Assembly: GCA_017654935.2 (NCBI GenBank)
Contig: CM065700.1
Span: 50,807,927-50,871,926 of the forward strand
DNA: 64,000 bases
Reading direction: 5' to 3'
Source of the DNA: Phymorhynchus buccinoides
Taxonomy: Eukaryota; Mollusca; Gastropoda; Neogastropoda; Raphitomidae
The position numbers and the translations under genes were made by a program. The first letter of the stretch is position 1, and each line of letters starts with the position of its first letter. The notes below the pieces were generated by a model. The model worked only from the letters and a program-made list of their open reading frames with translations. It had not been told where the DNA came from and made no database searches. Positions 1-11,190 of the stretch are shown here, one piece after another.

Positions 1-117
1 TGAATCGATGGCTGCAACGGACAAAAACATGCAGGTTGAATGTCAACAAAGCACAATTTCCTAATATCTTTCTTTCTCTTTCTTTGTTGATCGATCAGAT
101 TCCTTTCATATGAGTGC

Positions 118-563
118 TGTCAAAGTCAGATGAAGTTCAGTCCATGTTTTCTATTTTCAATGTTATTGTTTTGTGGATATCCTACTTTCGTTTTTAAATG
201 ATTGTTTATTTTTATTTATTGCTGCTTTCATATATCCATGTACTATGCTTAAACAACAAATATAAACTTAAAATGAGTTTTTAATGTACTTCATAATATT
301 TATTTTCTTCATTATTACGTAATCAGTGTAAACAAATTGTTACTTCCGCCCCCAACTGCTCAATGTACCAATCAATAATCTGTGGTTCTTAGTGTATGTA
401 TTGTGTAGTACAAATCCATTGATTTATTTATTTTGCTCACTGTAGGTAGTGTCATGTATTCTGATTATAAGTTGACGGCGTTATTCATACCTTTTTTGTT
501 CTCCATTAAATCCGTGTTCAAATTTTACGTCAATCTGACTATTGAATTGATGCGACAGTGACA
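118..563 (+). repeat. 5' LTR
   Basis: A 446-bp repeat with TG...CA ends, AT-rich and without a nested insertion. It serves as the empty-site reference for the element inside the 3' LTR: the target stretch GAGTTTTTAATG is uninterrupted here at about 275-286. Confidence 0.85.
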
Positions 564-1064
564 GTCAACTTATACTTGTAACATCGAACTTCGAAGTCAT
601 GATTGCAAGCAGTTATTTGTTAGTTACTTTGAACGAACTGTACTGTGAACAAAATGGTGTTTCTTTGCAAGTTATTCTGCATTGATACTGTCGTTTTTAG
701 GCCCAATGCCTTCATAATAGATCTCGTCTAGTGTTTTATTGACATTTTCTTCTTCTTTATGATGGCAATCAATACATCAATACTTGACGTCATTCACGCT
801 TCTACGTAACATTTATGACGTCAGACAATTCAAAAAGTGTGCCACGAGAACTTTATTAGAAAGACCCCACATAGACAAAAGCAACACAAGAAAAATTGTT
901 TACTGTGAACTGTGCTGTCATCAAATTAGTGTTTGTTTATAAATGATTTTATAATTAGAACCGTTTTCTAATCATTTTGAATATTCAATTGACAATGGTT
1001 TGTGACATTCAAAGGAAATGACATGTAAATAGGCCACAGATTGAATTATAACATTCAAACAACA

Positions 1065-1892
1065 ATGTCAGAAACAAGCGAAGAAAAACAGACCTGTAAA
1101 GTGTAATAAAATCATTACAAAGGAGATACCTTTCGTTGGTCTACAAAATGTGTTTCCCTTCCCAAAAAGAAAGTGTGAAAACAAAGCTACGCAGTGTGGT
1201 GATGCACATTGTGGAATGCCAGAACTTTTCAAAAACCTTTCCATTTGTGGTGATGATGAGGTTTTCCATTCCCAGCAGAAAGAAGCCAGTTCCTGTCTAC
1301 AACCTTCATCAAAGTTTCCCCCTGATGATTCTGAATCTGAAGTCGCGTTAGATCCACCAGAAACTTCAACCACATCCAAACCGTGCAAACGTGAACCAAA
1401 CTGGAATCACGCTGACCTCTTTGTGAAAGTGACTCTGTTTCTATTTGTGATCAGTCTTTTTGTTACTTCCACTGGTTTACAGCAAAGACACAAAACCCAC
1501 GTTGCTATCCTCTGTTAAATGATTGTTGGTGCAAAAAGGTTATATTTTGTGATGGTGGGAGCTTTCAGAAAGGCTCCTTTTCTGTGTGTGAAAAGCAATG
1601 TCAGTTTTTCAACAACTCTCCTCATGCCAACTATGTGAAAGATGTACAAGAAATACAACCACAAAAATCAGTCATGGATACACTCATACCTGTCTCCCAA
1701 CACGTTCATACATCACTCAACACACTGTTTGCTAGCACAATGACCATTGTAACGCCATACTCAACTGACATGATCAACCTCAGTGATCCAGTGATCCCTG
1801 AGCCATCAACACCAAACCATGCCCCAACTATGAAGTCCCCATTTCCCCCTTTCCCAGAGAAACATGACGGTGGGAGTTGTTGCACACACTAA
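1065..1892 (+). pseudogene. Broken cysteine-rich coding remnant inside LTR element
   Basis: A run of open frames covers this stretch but switches frame at least twice. An ATG at 1065 opens 13 codons. The next frame stays open to 1518 and has clustered cysteines (1170-1245), an acidic/Ser-Pro stretch and a strongly hydrophobic segment at about 1415-1470. Downstream, a third frame from about 1485 to 1892 has a second cysteine cluster (about 1500-1620) and then a Ser/Thr/Pro-rich tail. The pattern resembles an extracellular cysteine-rich receptor or secreted protein, but I recognise no family. It may be host sequence captured by the retroelement, an env-like relic, or an unrelated internal ORF. 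The frame changes suggest it no longer encodes one protein. Confidence 0.35.
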
Positions 1893-2080
1893 TTGTCAAA
1901 ATCCCACACTGTGAATGTCAGTTATTACAGACATTCAATGATTATGGACTTGCTTCACTACACCACATTTACTATTGCTAACCATTTATTCCGATTCTGA
2001 GCGCATTACAAAATGTGAAAACCAAGTGACTAATTTATTTATATGAACATCAACTTTAACCTTGTTTCAAAACAAGACAT

Positions 2081-2710
2081 TTTGACATCAAGACAATGTA
2101 AAATTCTGTGACTGTATTGTGTGATTTGTTAGAAGAAACTTAACTGAATCTTTGACATCAAGACAATGTAAAATTCTGTGACTGTATTGTGTGATTTGTT
2201 AGAAGAAACTTAACTGAATCTTTGACATCAAGACAATGTAAAATTCTGTGACTGTATTGTGTGATTTGTTAGAAGAAACTTAACTGAATCTTTGACATCA
2301 AGACAATGTAAAATTCTGTGACTGTATTGTGTGATTTGTTAGAAGAAACTTAACTGAATCTTTGACATCAAGACAATGTAAAATTCTGTGACTGTATTGT
2401 GTGATTTGTTAGAAGAAACTTAACTGAATCTTTGACATCAAGACAATGTAAAATTCTGTGACTGTATTGTGTGATTTGTTAGAAGAAACTTAACTGAATC
2501 TTTGACATCAAGACAATGTAAAATTCTGTGACTGTATTGTGTGATTTGTTAGAAGAAACTTAACTGAATCTTTGACATCAAGACAATGTAAAATTCTGTG
2601 ACTGTATTGTGTGATTTGTTAGAAGAAACTTAACTGAATCTTTGACATCAAGACAATGTAAAATTCTGTGACTGTATTGTGTGATTTGTTAGAAGAAACT
2701 TAACTGAATT
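2081..2710. repeat. 70-bp tandem array, 9 copies
   Basis: Nine head-to-tail units of exactly 70 bp beginning TTTGACATCAAGACAATG, almost without sequence difference, inside the LTR retrotransposon just upstream of its AT-rich 3' internal region. The homogeneity indicates a recent expansion. Confidence 0.95.
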
Positions 2711-3120
2711 TTTATCAGAGTTTGATTAAAATAAATGTTTGTTTTATCATTCCATTCATTAATATATGTCTATATTTATACAATTTTAACAAGTTTGATG
2801 TATGTGTTAATAGTAAAATATGTTTTATTGTAAAACCAATTTTTTTAATAATTATTGTAATTAAATTCTTCTTAACTATACGTTTCATACAATTCATTGT
2901 TATTCGCAAATTTAATACTTTTAACTACATTTGTTCGAAAGAAACTGAAATGTTTTTTAAATCGACAAACAACTTGACTCATTATCATAGGCCTAATGAT
3001 ACATCTAAGCAAAAAGGTGTCTCAAATTGTTAATGTAATAAATTTCCAGGATTTTGTACAAACCAAATTTATTGTCAAAGTATGTTATTTATTGTTACAA
3101 ATCCTGTAAATTGGTGGGAG

Positions 3121-3975
3121 TGTCAAAGTCAGATGAAGTTCAGTCCATGCTTTCTATTTTCAATGTTATTGTTTTGTGGATATCCTACTTTCGTTTTTAA
3201 ATGATTGTTTATTTTTATTTATTGCTGCTTTCATATATCCATGTACTAAGCTTAAACAACAAATATAAACTTAAAAAGAGTTTTGGTAAAGCTCAAGATG
3301 TGCCACCCCCCCTACCTATCTCGGTTAATTCTATTTTTCCGTTATTGCCTTTCTTACCATACATAAAGCTGTATTTTAGGATTTTTTTTTAGCTAATAAC
3401 CTTTTTGGAATACTAACCCTATCCCTAACCCTAGCCCTAAACCTAACCCTACCCACCACCCTATAAGACGGAAAAACGCAACGAACCACAACTGTGACAA
3501 ATCGCGGTGTACTGCAGTACATAGTGGGGGGTAGGGTTAGGTTTAGGGCTAGGGTTAGTATTCAAAAAAGGTTATTAGCTAAAAATGTTCCTAAAATACA
3601 GCTTTATGTATGGTAAGAAAGGCAAAAACGGAAAAATAGAATTAACCGAGAAATGCAGGGGGGGTGGCACATCTTTACCTTTACCAGAGTTTTTAATGTA
3701 CTTCATAATATTTATTTTCTTCATTATTACGTAATCAGTGTAAACAAATTGTTACTTCCGCCCCCAACTGCTCAATGTACCAATCAATAATCTGTGGTTC
3801 TTAGTGTATGTATTGTGTAGTACAAATCCATTGATTTATTTATTTTGCTCACTGTAGGTAGTGTCATGTATTCTGATTATAAGTTGACGGCGTTATTCAT
3901 ACCTTTTTTGTTCTCCATTAAATCCGTGTTCAAATTTTACGTCAGTCTGACTATTGAATTGATGCGACAGTGACA
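3121..3975 (+). repeat. 3' LTR, interrupted by a foldback element
   Basis: Same 446-bp LTR as the left copy, once the 401-bp insert and one 8-bp duplication are subtracted (855 - 409 = 446). The observed differences from the 5' LTR are single substitutions. Confidence 0.85.
3285..3685. mobile_element. Foldback (hAT-like?) MITE with telomere-like motif
   Basis: The ends read GGTAAAG... and ...CTTTACC, and the element is a long inverted repeat with arms of about 165-175 bp around a short loop (about 3458-3522). The arms carry degenerate CCCTAA/TTAGGG strings (3418-3455 and 3530-3560). The direct repeat AGAGTTTT flanks it on both sides (3277-3284, 3686-3693). The 8-bp target duplication would fit the hAT superfamily, but there is no transposase, so the assignment is inferred. 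The uninterrupted 5' LTR is a natural empty site. Confidence 0.8.
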
Positions 3976-3980
3976 AGTGC

Positions 3981-5297
3981 AGATGCATCATGCTGTCACT
4001 ATGCTCGTAACTAAGAAATAGTTACACCCAACATGTCCACCTCCGGCTGGAGAAAATGTTTCCAAGAGTTTCTGGAACAAAGACAGGAGAATGGACCAGT
4101 AACTGAGTAACTTCAGTAAGGCAGAACGATAGTAGGTGACGGAAAGTAAGGGGAAAAGGCAGGAGAATGGGCCAGTAACTGAGTAAGGCAGAAAGACAGT
4201 AGGTGACGGAAAGTAAGGGAAAAAGGCAGGAGAATGGGCCAGTAACTGAGTAACTTCAGTAAGGCAGAAAGACAGTAGGTGACGGAAAGTAAGGGAAAAA
4301 GGCAGGAGAATAGGCCAGTAACTGAGTAACTTCAGTAAGGCAGAACGATAGTAGGTGACGGAAAGTAAGGGGAAAAGGCAGGAGAATGGGCCAGTAACTG
4401 AGTAACTGAGTATCTTCAGTAAGGCAAAATGATAGTAGGTGACGGAAAGTAAGGGGAAAAGGCAGGAGAATGGGCCAGTAACTGAGTAACTGAGTAACTT
4501 CAGTAAGGCAGAACGATAGTAGGTGACGGAAAGTAAGGGGAAAAGGCAGGAGAATGGGCCAGTAACTGAGTAACTTCAGTAAGGCAGAACGATAGTAGGT
4601 GACGGAAAGTAAGGGGAAAAGGCAGGAGAATGGGCCAGTAACTGAGTAACTGAGTATCTTCAGTAAGGCAAAACGATAGTAGGTGACGGAAAGTAAGGGG
4701 AAAAGGCAGGAGAATGGGCCAGTAACTGAGTAACTGAGTAACTTCAGTAAGGCAGAACGATAGTAGGTGACGGAAAGTAAGGGGAAAAGGCAGGAGAATG
4801 GGCCAGTAACTGAGTAACTTCAGTAAGGCAGAACGATAGTAGGTGACGGAAAGTAAGGGGAAAAGGCAGGAGAATGGGCCAGTAACTGAGTAACTTCAGT
4901 AAGGCAGAACGATAGTAGGTGACGGAAAGTAAGGGGAAAAGGCAGGAGAATGGGCCAGTAACTGAGTAACTGAGTATCTTCAGTAAGGCAGAACGATAGT
5001 AGGTGACGGAAAGTAAAGGAAAAAGGCAGGAGAATGGGCCAGTAACTGAGTAACTTCAGTAAGGCAGAAAGACAGTAGGTGACAGAAAGTAAGGGGAAAA
5101 GGCAGGAGAATGGGCCAGTAACTGAGTAACTTCAGTAAGGCAGAATGACAGTAGGTGACGGAAAGTAAGGGAAAAGGCACTTAGGCAGTCAAAGAGTGAT
5201 AGATTACAGGAAGAACTTACAAGCACAGACCTTCCATAAAGTGGAGGAACTATTTGTACGAAAGACAAACACACCCCTGTCTCCATGGGGGCATAAT
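3981..5297 (-). repeat. SINE-like repeat copy with expanded internal module
   Basis: A minus-strand member of the dispersed family best seen at 13074-13407. Its promoter-proximal end (about 5180-5297, with the CTTCCATAAAGTGGAGGAAC and CCATGGGG motifs) matches other copies. The central module, with motifs GGCAGGAGAATGGGCCAGTA and GATAGTAGGTGACGGAAAG, is repeated about 14 times at a 61-85 bp spacing (4085-5180). The distal end (3981-4080) matches the copy at 36555-36660 rather than 13074, so at least two subfamilies exist. Confidence 0.75.
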
Positions 5298-5576
5298 TTC
5301 CTACAAAACTATTATAAGCCCATGCTAAATATCTGTGCCTTAAATCTTAATCTATGAATTTATTGTAAGTACTGTATGTGTTGTTGTATACAACATACTC
5401 ACAGGCAAACACATGTTTAAATACGAACTCACTTTGCCTGAAAGGACAGAAAAGACCTGTAGACAAAGAGGGGGTGAGATGGGGCAACACCCCTTTATTA
5501 GGACAGGATATAGTGGGAAACCCCATGCTTTATAGAATCAGTCTTCACAAAGCTGAAGTGGGGTACTCTAGTTTAT
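5298..5576. other. Unique sequence, no gene seen
   Basis: AT-rich then mixed sequence between the SINE-like copy and a GAA microsatellite. I see no supported gene; the 66-codon open frame here has no recognisable features. Confidence 0.4.
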
Positions 5577-5652
5577 GAAAGAAGAAGAAGAAGAAGAAGA
5601 AGAAGAAGAAGAAGAAGAAGAAGAAGAAGAAGAAGAAGAAGAAGAAGAAGAG
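5577..5652. repeat. (GAA)n microsatellite
   Basis: Near-perfect GAA trinucleotide run, grading into GAGAGCGAGAAAGAGAG. The purine strand could form triplex DNA. Confidence 0.95.
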
Positions 5653-5974
5653 AGAGCGAGAAAGAGAGACTCAGACTGAGTCAGAGAGAGGCAGACAGAT
5701 CACAGGTAGATAAGGACAGCTAGAGAAGAGATAGAGAGACCAGGGCTCCCAGGGACACCTATTTGGGGGTCTATGAAGTACTAAATTTCTAAAGGACCCT
5801 CTAAAAGAATGTGCAGGGGGTCCCAGGGATGCACTAGAAAAAAATTATTTTTAGCATTTGCAATGCCACTGGGACCCTCTATCCCGCCTCAAGGACCCTC
5901 TATAACTATAAGTGAAGGAGTCCCTGGGACCCCTTGTTTTGCGGGATGATTGGGAGCCCTGGAGACTAAGAAGT

Positions 5975-5975
5975 A

Positions 5976-6065
<90 letters not shown>

Positions 6066-6090
6066 CTCAGAGAGAGAGAGAGAGAGTGGA
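5975..6090. repeat. (GA)n microsatellite
   Basis: Long GA dinucleotide run with minor interruptions near both ends. Confidence 0.95.
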
Positions 6091-6124
6091 ATTGCCTCCC
6101 TGAATCGGTTGCAGTGCTCAGCAG

Positions 6125-6443
6125 CATCTCTGACAACCCTTGAACTTTTTTTAATTTTTTTTAGTTGAAGCGAGGCTGCTACAGCACCATCTGTGACAAC
6201 CCTTGAAGCCAGGCTGCCACACCATCTCTCTGACAACCCTTGAAGCCAGGCAGCCACACCATCTATGACAACCCTTGAAGCCAGGCTGCCACACCATCTC
6301 TGACAACCCTTGAAGCCAGGCTGCCACACCATCTCTGATAACCCTTGAAGCGAGGCTGCTACAGCACCATCTGTGACAACCCTTGAAGCCAGGCTGCCAC
6401 ACCATCTCTGACAACCCTTGAAGCCAGGCAGCCACACCATCTA
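6125..6443. repeat. 35-38 bp minisatellite, left part
   Basis: About nine units of TGACAACCCTTGAAGCCAGG plus CTGCCACACCATCTC or CTGCTACAGCACCATCTC. The array continues at 8077 on the far side of the Tc1-like insertion. Open frames across it are low-complexity artefacts. Confidence 0.9.
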
Positions 6444-8076
6444 AGCTATCCACAAAAAGTTAAGGATCACTTGCAAACTAATTCATAACTTTCCAAATAA
6501 GAAAGCCAATGCGTTGAATTTTGGCCAACATTTAATTCAATGCTTTAGTGATAACGATACACAATTGCCTTCAATTTCGAGCAATCGTTTGGTCTGTACA
6601 TTTGATCAAAGTGGGTACGTATCGAAATTTGATTTCCCAAAGTCATTGAAATCACAAGACAGGGCATTCTGATGCTCCCAAAAGTTCAGTAATGCGTGTA
6701 TCCGCCATGGCTGTTCTGGCACTCGACGCAGCGAGTCCTCATGGAGTTGACCAGGGTGGTGAAGATCCTCTGTGGAAGCGCCTGCCACTCAGCCTGCAGC
6801 ATCTGGTAGAGGTGCTGGGCATCCCTGGGAGGGGGGTGGTTGCTCCTCACTTTGCGATCCAGCTCATCCCAGAGGTTCTCAATCGGGTTGAGGTCGGGAC
6901 TGCATGCTGGCCACTCCATTCTGTTGACTCCAGACTGCTGCAGGAAGTCGTTGACCACCCTTGCCCTGTGGGGGCGAGCGTTGTCATCCTGGTAGACAGC
7001 CGGCGGTCCCATCTGCTGCAGTGTAGGCACAGCCAGCGGTCGAAGGATCTCATCCCGGTATCGGAGGCCAGTCAGGTTACCCTGTACATGATACAAGGGT
7101 GTTCTGTGGTGAAGGCTGAAGGCCCCCCAGACCATTACAGAACCTCCACCAAAGGCCACCTTTTCTTGGACAGTGGCGTCAATAAAGCGTTCCCCTGGGC
7201 GCCTCCAGACCCTCAGTCGGCCGTCGTTGTGGTTCAGGGTGAAGCGTGATTCATCACTGAACAGGACCTGGGACCATTGCTGACGTGTCCACCTCACGTG
7301 ACGTCTGCAGAAGGCGCGGCGTGCTGCCCTATGGGCTGGAGTTAAGCGTGGCCGTACAGCTGGGCGACGAGAACGGAGGTTAAACCCATGAAGGCGGTTC
7401 CGTATGGTCTGCTGGCTGATGTTGATGTTAGTAGCCACCCTCAGCTGCCTTCGAATGATGCTGGAAGAGGCTGTTCTTGTCTGCAGGGCTTGTCGTTCAA
7501 TGAGACGATCTTCACGTGGAGTTGTCTTCTTCGGTCGACCAGATCTGCGTCTTTCATGGACCCTCCCAGTGGCTGTGAAGCGTTGAATCAGTCTGACAAT
7601 GACCGAGATGGACACCTGAAGTCGCCTGGCCACTTCTCGCTTGGGAACACCATCTTGGAACCATGCAACAGCTCGTCCCCTATCCAACTCGCTCAATTTT
7701 CGTCGTGGAGGCATTGTCAAATCAGGCCTAATACTGGTGGTATGTCTTCTTATAAAGCCAAGCAAGAGACAGCATCTCACACATAAACAGCAGTGCTTGC
7801 ACGTGCATAATGGTTTTTCCATCTGGCTTGTGCAATGTGTTCATGCAGAACGATCCAAAACAAGGTCCTTTTTCGCAAGTTTCCGCTTTTTCTTTTACTG
7901 CCAAGCTCAGTAATAGAGAATCACATGCAATGTTTCCACTAACACAACATCGCCCACTTACAGCTGAACAAGAATTCATAACAATTTGGTTTGACTGAGA
8001 AAAAAATAACAGGAGCGAACGGAGTTTATTGCGCACCTGTTTTCTCATAGTGATCCTTAACTTTTTGTGAGTAGTG
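6444..8076 (-). mobile_element. Tc1-like transposon, apparently complete
   Basis: The element lies between two TA dinucleotides (6442-6443 and 8077-8078), the target duplication of Tc1/mariner elements. Its inverted ends share ACAAAAAGTTAAGGATCAC. It splits a minisatellite unit of the ATCTATGACAACCC variant, so the pre-insertion sequence is obvious. It encodes one uninterrupted DD34E transposase on the minus strand. About 1.63 kb is a normal full length. Intact coding, both ends and a clean target duplication suggest a young, possibly active copy. Confidence 0.9.
6686..7714 (-). CDS. Tc1-family DD34E transposase
   Basis: This 342-residue protein catalyses cut-and-paste transposition: it binds the terminal inverted repeats and excises the element for reinsertion at TA. 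Residues 1-60 look like the first helix-turn-helix of the paired-like DNA-binding region, GRPKKTT at 59-65 is the AT-hook-like linker, and a second helix-turn-helix follows to about 115. The catalytic triad is visible: D154 in LFSDESRF, D244 in QDDNARPH and E279 in DLNPIENLW, with exactly 34 residues between D244 and E279. The GGGSVMVWG motif at 189-197 is also typical. I chose the ATG at 7714 because MPPRRKLSE is the usual Tc1 start; the frame extends 36 codons further upstream without family resemblance. Length is normal for the family and no frameshift or stop is present. Confidence 0.93.
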   Translation of the reverse strand: MPPRRKLSELDRGRAVAWFQDGVPKREVARRLQVSISVIVRLIQRFTATGRVHERRRSGRPKKTTPREDRLIERQALQTRTASSSIIRRQLRVATNINISQQTIRNRLHGFNLRSRRPAVRPRLTPAHRAARRAFCRRHVRWTRQQWSQVLFSDESRFTLNHNDGRLRVWRRPGERFIDATVQEKVAFGGGSVMVWGAFSLHHRTPLYHVQGNLTGLRYRDEILRPLAVPTLQQMGPPAVYQDDNARPHRARVVNDFLQQSGVNRMEWPACSPDLNPIENLWDELDRKVRSNHPPPRDAQHLYQMLQAEWQALPQRIFTTLVNSMRTRCVECQNSHGGYTHY

Positions 8077-10110
8077 TATGACAACCCTTGAAGCCAGGCT
8101 GCCACACCATCTCTGACAACCCTTGAAGCGAGGCTGCCACACCATCTCTGACAACCCTTGAAGCCAGGCTGCTACAGCACCATCTCTGACAACCCTTGAA
8201 GCCAGGCTGCCACACCATCTCTGACAACCCTTGAAGCCAGGCTGCTACAGCACCATCTCTGACAACCCTTGAAGCGAGGCTGCAACAGCACCATCTCTGA
8301 CAACCCTTGAAGCCAGGCTGCTACAGCACCATCTCTGACAACCCTTGAAGCCAGGCTGCTACAGCACCATCTCTGACAACCCTTGAAGCGAGGCTGCAAC
8401 AGCACCATCTCTGACAACCCTTGAAGCCAGGCTGCTACACACCATCTCTGACAACCCTTGAAGCCAGGCTGCTACAGCACCATCTCTGACAACCCTTGAA
8501 GCCAGGCTGCTACAGCACCATCTCTGACAACCCTTGAAGCCAGGCTGCTACAGCACCTTCTCTGACAACCCTTGAAGCCAGGCTGCTACAGCACCATCTC
8601 TGACAACCCTTGAAGCGAGGCTGCTACACCATCTCTGACAACCCTTGAAGCGAGGCTGCTACAGCACCATCTCTGACAACCCTTGAAGCCAGGCTGCTAC
8701 AGCACCATCTCTGACAACCCTTGAAGCCAGGCTGCTACAGCACCATCTCTGACAACCCTTGAAGCCAGGCTGCTACAGCACCATCTCTGACAACCCTTGA
8801 AGCCAGGCTGCTACAGCACCATCTCTGACAACCCTTGAAGCCAGGCTGCTACAGCACCATCTCTGACAACCCTTGAAGCCAGGCTGCTACAGCACCATCT
8901 CTGACAACCCTTGAAGCCAGGCTGCTACAGCACCATCTCTGACAACCCTTGAAGCCAGGCTGCTACAGCACCATCTCTGACAACCCTTGAAGCGAGGCTG
9001 CAACAGCACCATCTCTGACAACCCTTGAAGCCAGGCTGCTACAGCACCATCTCTGACAACCCTTGAAGCCAGGCTGCTACAGCACCATCTCTGACAACCC
9101 TTGAAGTGAGGCTGCTACAGCACCATCTATGACAACCCTTGAAGCCAGGCTGCTACAGCACCATCTCTGACAACCCTTGAAGTGAGGCTGCTACAGCACC
9201 ATCTCTGACAACCCTTGAAGTGAGGCTGCTACAGCACCATCTCTGACAACCCTTGAAGCCAGGCTGCTACAGCACCATCTATGACAACCCTTGAAGTGAG
9301 GCTGCTACAGCACCATCTATGACAACCCTTGAAGTGAGGCTGCTACAGCACCATCTCTGACAACCCTTGAAGTGAGGCTGCTACAGCACCATCTCTGACA
9401 ACCCTTGAAGTGAGGCTGCTACAGCACCATCTATGACAACCCTTGAAGTGAGGCTGCTACAGCACCATCTCTGACAACCCTTGAAGTGAGGCTGCTACAG
9501 CACCATCTATGACAACCCTTGAAGCCAGGCTGCTACAGCACCATCTCTGACAACCCTTGAAGCCAGGCTGCAACAGCACCATCTCTGACAACCCTTGAAG
9601 TGAGGCTGCTACAGCACCATCACTGACAACCCTTGAAGCCAGGCTGCTACAGCACCATCTCTGACAACCCTTGAAGCCAGGCTGCTACAGCACCATCTCT
9701 GACAACCCTTGAAGCGAGGCTGCTACACCATCTATGACAACCCTTGAAGTGAGGCTGCTACAGCACCATCTCTGACAACCCTTGAAGCCAGGCTGCTACA
9801 GCACCATCTATGACAACCCTTGAAGCCAGGCTGCTACAGCACCATCTCTGACAACCCTTGAAGCCAGGCTGCTACAGCACCATCTCTGACAACCCTTGAA
9901 GTGAGGCTGCTACAGCACCATCTATGACAACCCTTGAAGCCAGGCTGCTACAGCACCATCTCTGACAACCCTTGAAGCCAGGCTGCTACAGCACCATCTC
10001 TGACAACCCTTGAAGCCAGGCTGCTACAGCACCATCTATGACAACCCTTGAAGTGAGGCTGCTACAGCACCATCTCTGACAACCCTTGAAGCCAGGCTGC
10101 CACACCATCT
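8077..10110. repeat. 35-38 bp minisatellite, right part
   Basis: About 54 further units of the same minisatellite. Variants GAAGCCAGG, GAAGCGAGG and GAAGTGAGG cluster along the array: the TGAGG form dominates after 9100. This is expected from local duplication. Confidence 0.95.
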
Positions 10111-10512
10111 CAGTTCCTGAACGAGGGCCAGCACCAGCAGGGCTCTCGGCCACAAATCTCCAGCAATGAAAACCTCCCCCCCCCCCCCCCCCCCCCATCA
10201 TTGATGCAGCATCATGCTGGGACCTGATCAGCGGGACCTGTCTTGCTGGGTCACCCCCCAAAAAACACCAAAAAAAGTTTTATGAAAAACCGCTATGGAT
10301 ATGGATATGGATTTTTTTATTCCCGGACTGGATTTTCTGCCTTTGTGAATACTACTTGTTTTTCTCTTCTCCTCTTTTTCTTTATCTGGTCACATCTCCA
10401 AAGTGTGTACAGTTATTTCTATATAAAGAAGTTGGTCACAACCAAAAAAGAAGGAGAAAGTGACATGCTTTCTCAGTTAGGATGGCCCACACTTGAGCAC
10501 CGCAGAAAGTCT
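10111..10512. other. Unique sequence with poly-C tract
   Basis: A short GC-rich stretch contains a run of about 26 C (10170-10195), then mixed sequence. No gene supported. Confidence 0.5.
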
Positions 10513-10622
<110 letters not shown>

Positions 10623-10799
10623 TCCTGTACCTATGAAGTCTGCTTTCTTGATCGTGCTCTCGATCAAAGGAAACAGCTGCTCAAAGCTGCTTCTTGTGAC
10701 TTCACACATTTTTGCACAGTTCTTTTACAAATCAAACTCTTTTACTCAGTGCACTGAAATTGACAGCACCATGCATAGTCTGTGACCGCATGTGTATTT

Positions 10800-11190
10800 C
10801 ACGAGGTGCAGTTGTAAACAATTTACTGATTGGCTATAATGCTGTGAAGTTAAAAACACGAACTCAATTATCAATATTTCATTTTCTTTAAATCTAGAAA
10901 GCTCAACAAATATTTATGTTATTTGTAGTGTAAATGAATGATGCTATTGTTCTGATTTATGTGTAAACATTTACGTAATATGATCCATGTTCTTTTTTAT
11001 GTTAATCAGCCAATAGGTGTTTTCCAGGTAATCTTTTTTACTTGTAGCTTTCAACCAATCAGCGGATTGCTGACATGTGGAAGCAAGGTGTGTTTAGACA
11101 TGGCGGATAGTGGGACTCCAAAGCGTTCTTGACAACTACTACTTTGGTGCTAAAAATCGTCCTCCTTGTGACTTGCATTACTAACTACTA
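10800..11190 (+). promoter_or_regulatory. Probable TCTN2 promoter and 5' UTR
   Basis: Non-repetitive sequence directly before the signal-peptide exon. CCAAT boxes occur at 11054-11058 (AACCAATCAGCGG) and about 11009-11013, with an inverted one (ATTGG) at about 10828. No TATA box is convincing. I looked for a ciliary-gene X-box and saw no clear match. Assignment rests on position and CCAAT boxes only. Confidence 0.45.
11100..11132 (+). CDS. Possible upstream ORF, 10 codons
   Basis: An ATG in a good start context (GACATGG) opens ten codons and stops 58 bp before the tectonic ATG. If the transcript starts upstream of it, it could lower translation of the main frame. The transcription start is unknown, so this is tentative. 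Confidence 0.35.
   Translation: MADSGTPKRS

Larger units (their letters stand above)
118..3975 (+). mobile_element. Non-autonomous LTR retrotransposon
   Basis: Two direct repeats of 446 bp (118-563, and 3121-3975 once a nested insertion is removed) start TGTCA and end TGACA. They differ at only 4 positions that I could find. The whole unit is flanked by the 5-bp direct repeat AGTGC (113-117 and 3976-3980), the classic integrase target duplication. A short purine-rich tract (GGTGGGAG) just before the 3' LTR could be the polypurine tract; no obvious tRNA primer-binding site was recognised after the 5' LTR. The internal part is only about 2.5 kb, with no protease, reverse transcriptase or integrase visible, so mobilisation would need a partner element. 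High LTR identity points to recent insertion. The + orientation is inferred from the purine tract and internal open frames. Confidence 0.85.

Noticed and set aside
2081..2710. CRISPR-like regular repeat
   Set aside because: Units are contiguous 70-bp copies with no unique spacers, in a eukaryotic retroelement. The same applies to the other regular arrays in the window.
3415..3565. Internal telomere
   Set aside because: The TTAGGG-like strings are degenerate, short and arranged as inverted arms of a foldback element with target duplications.
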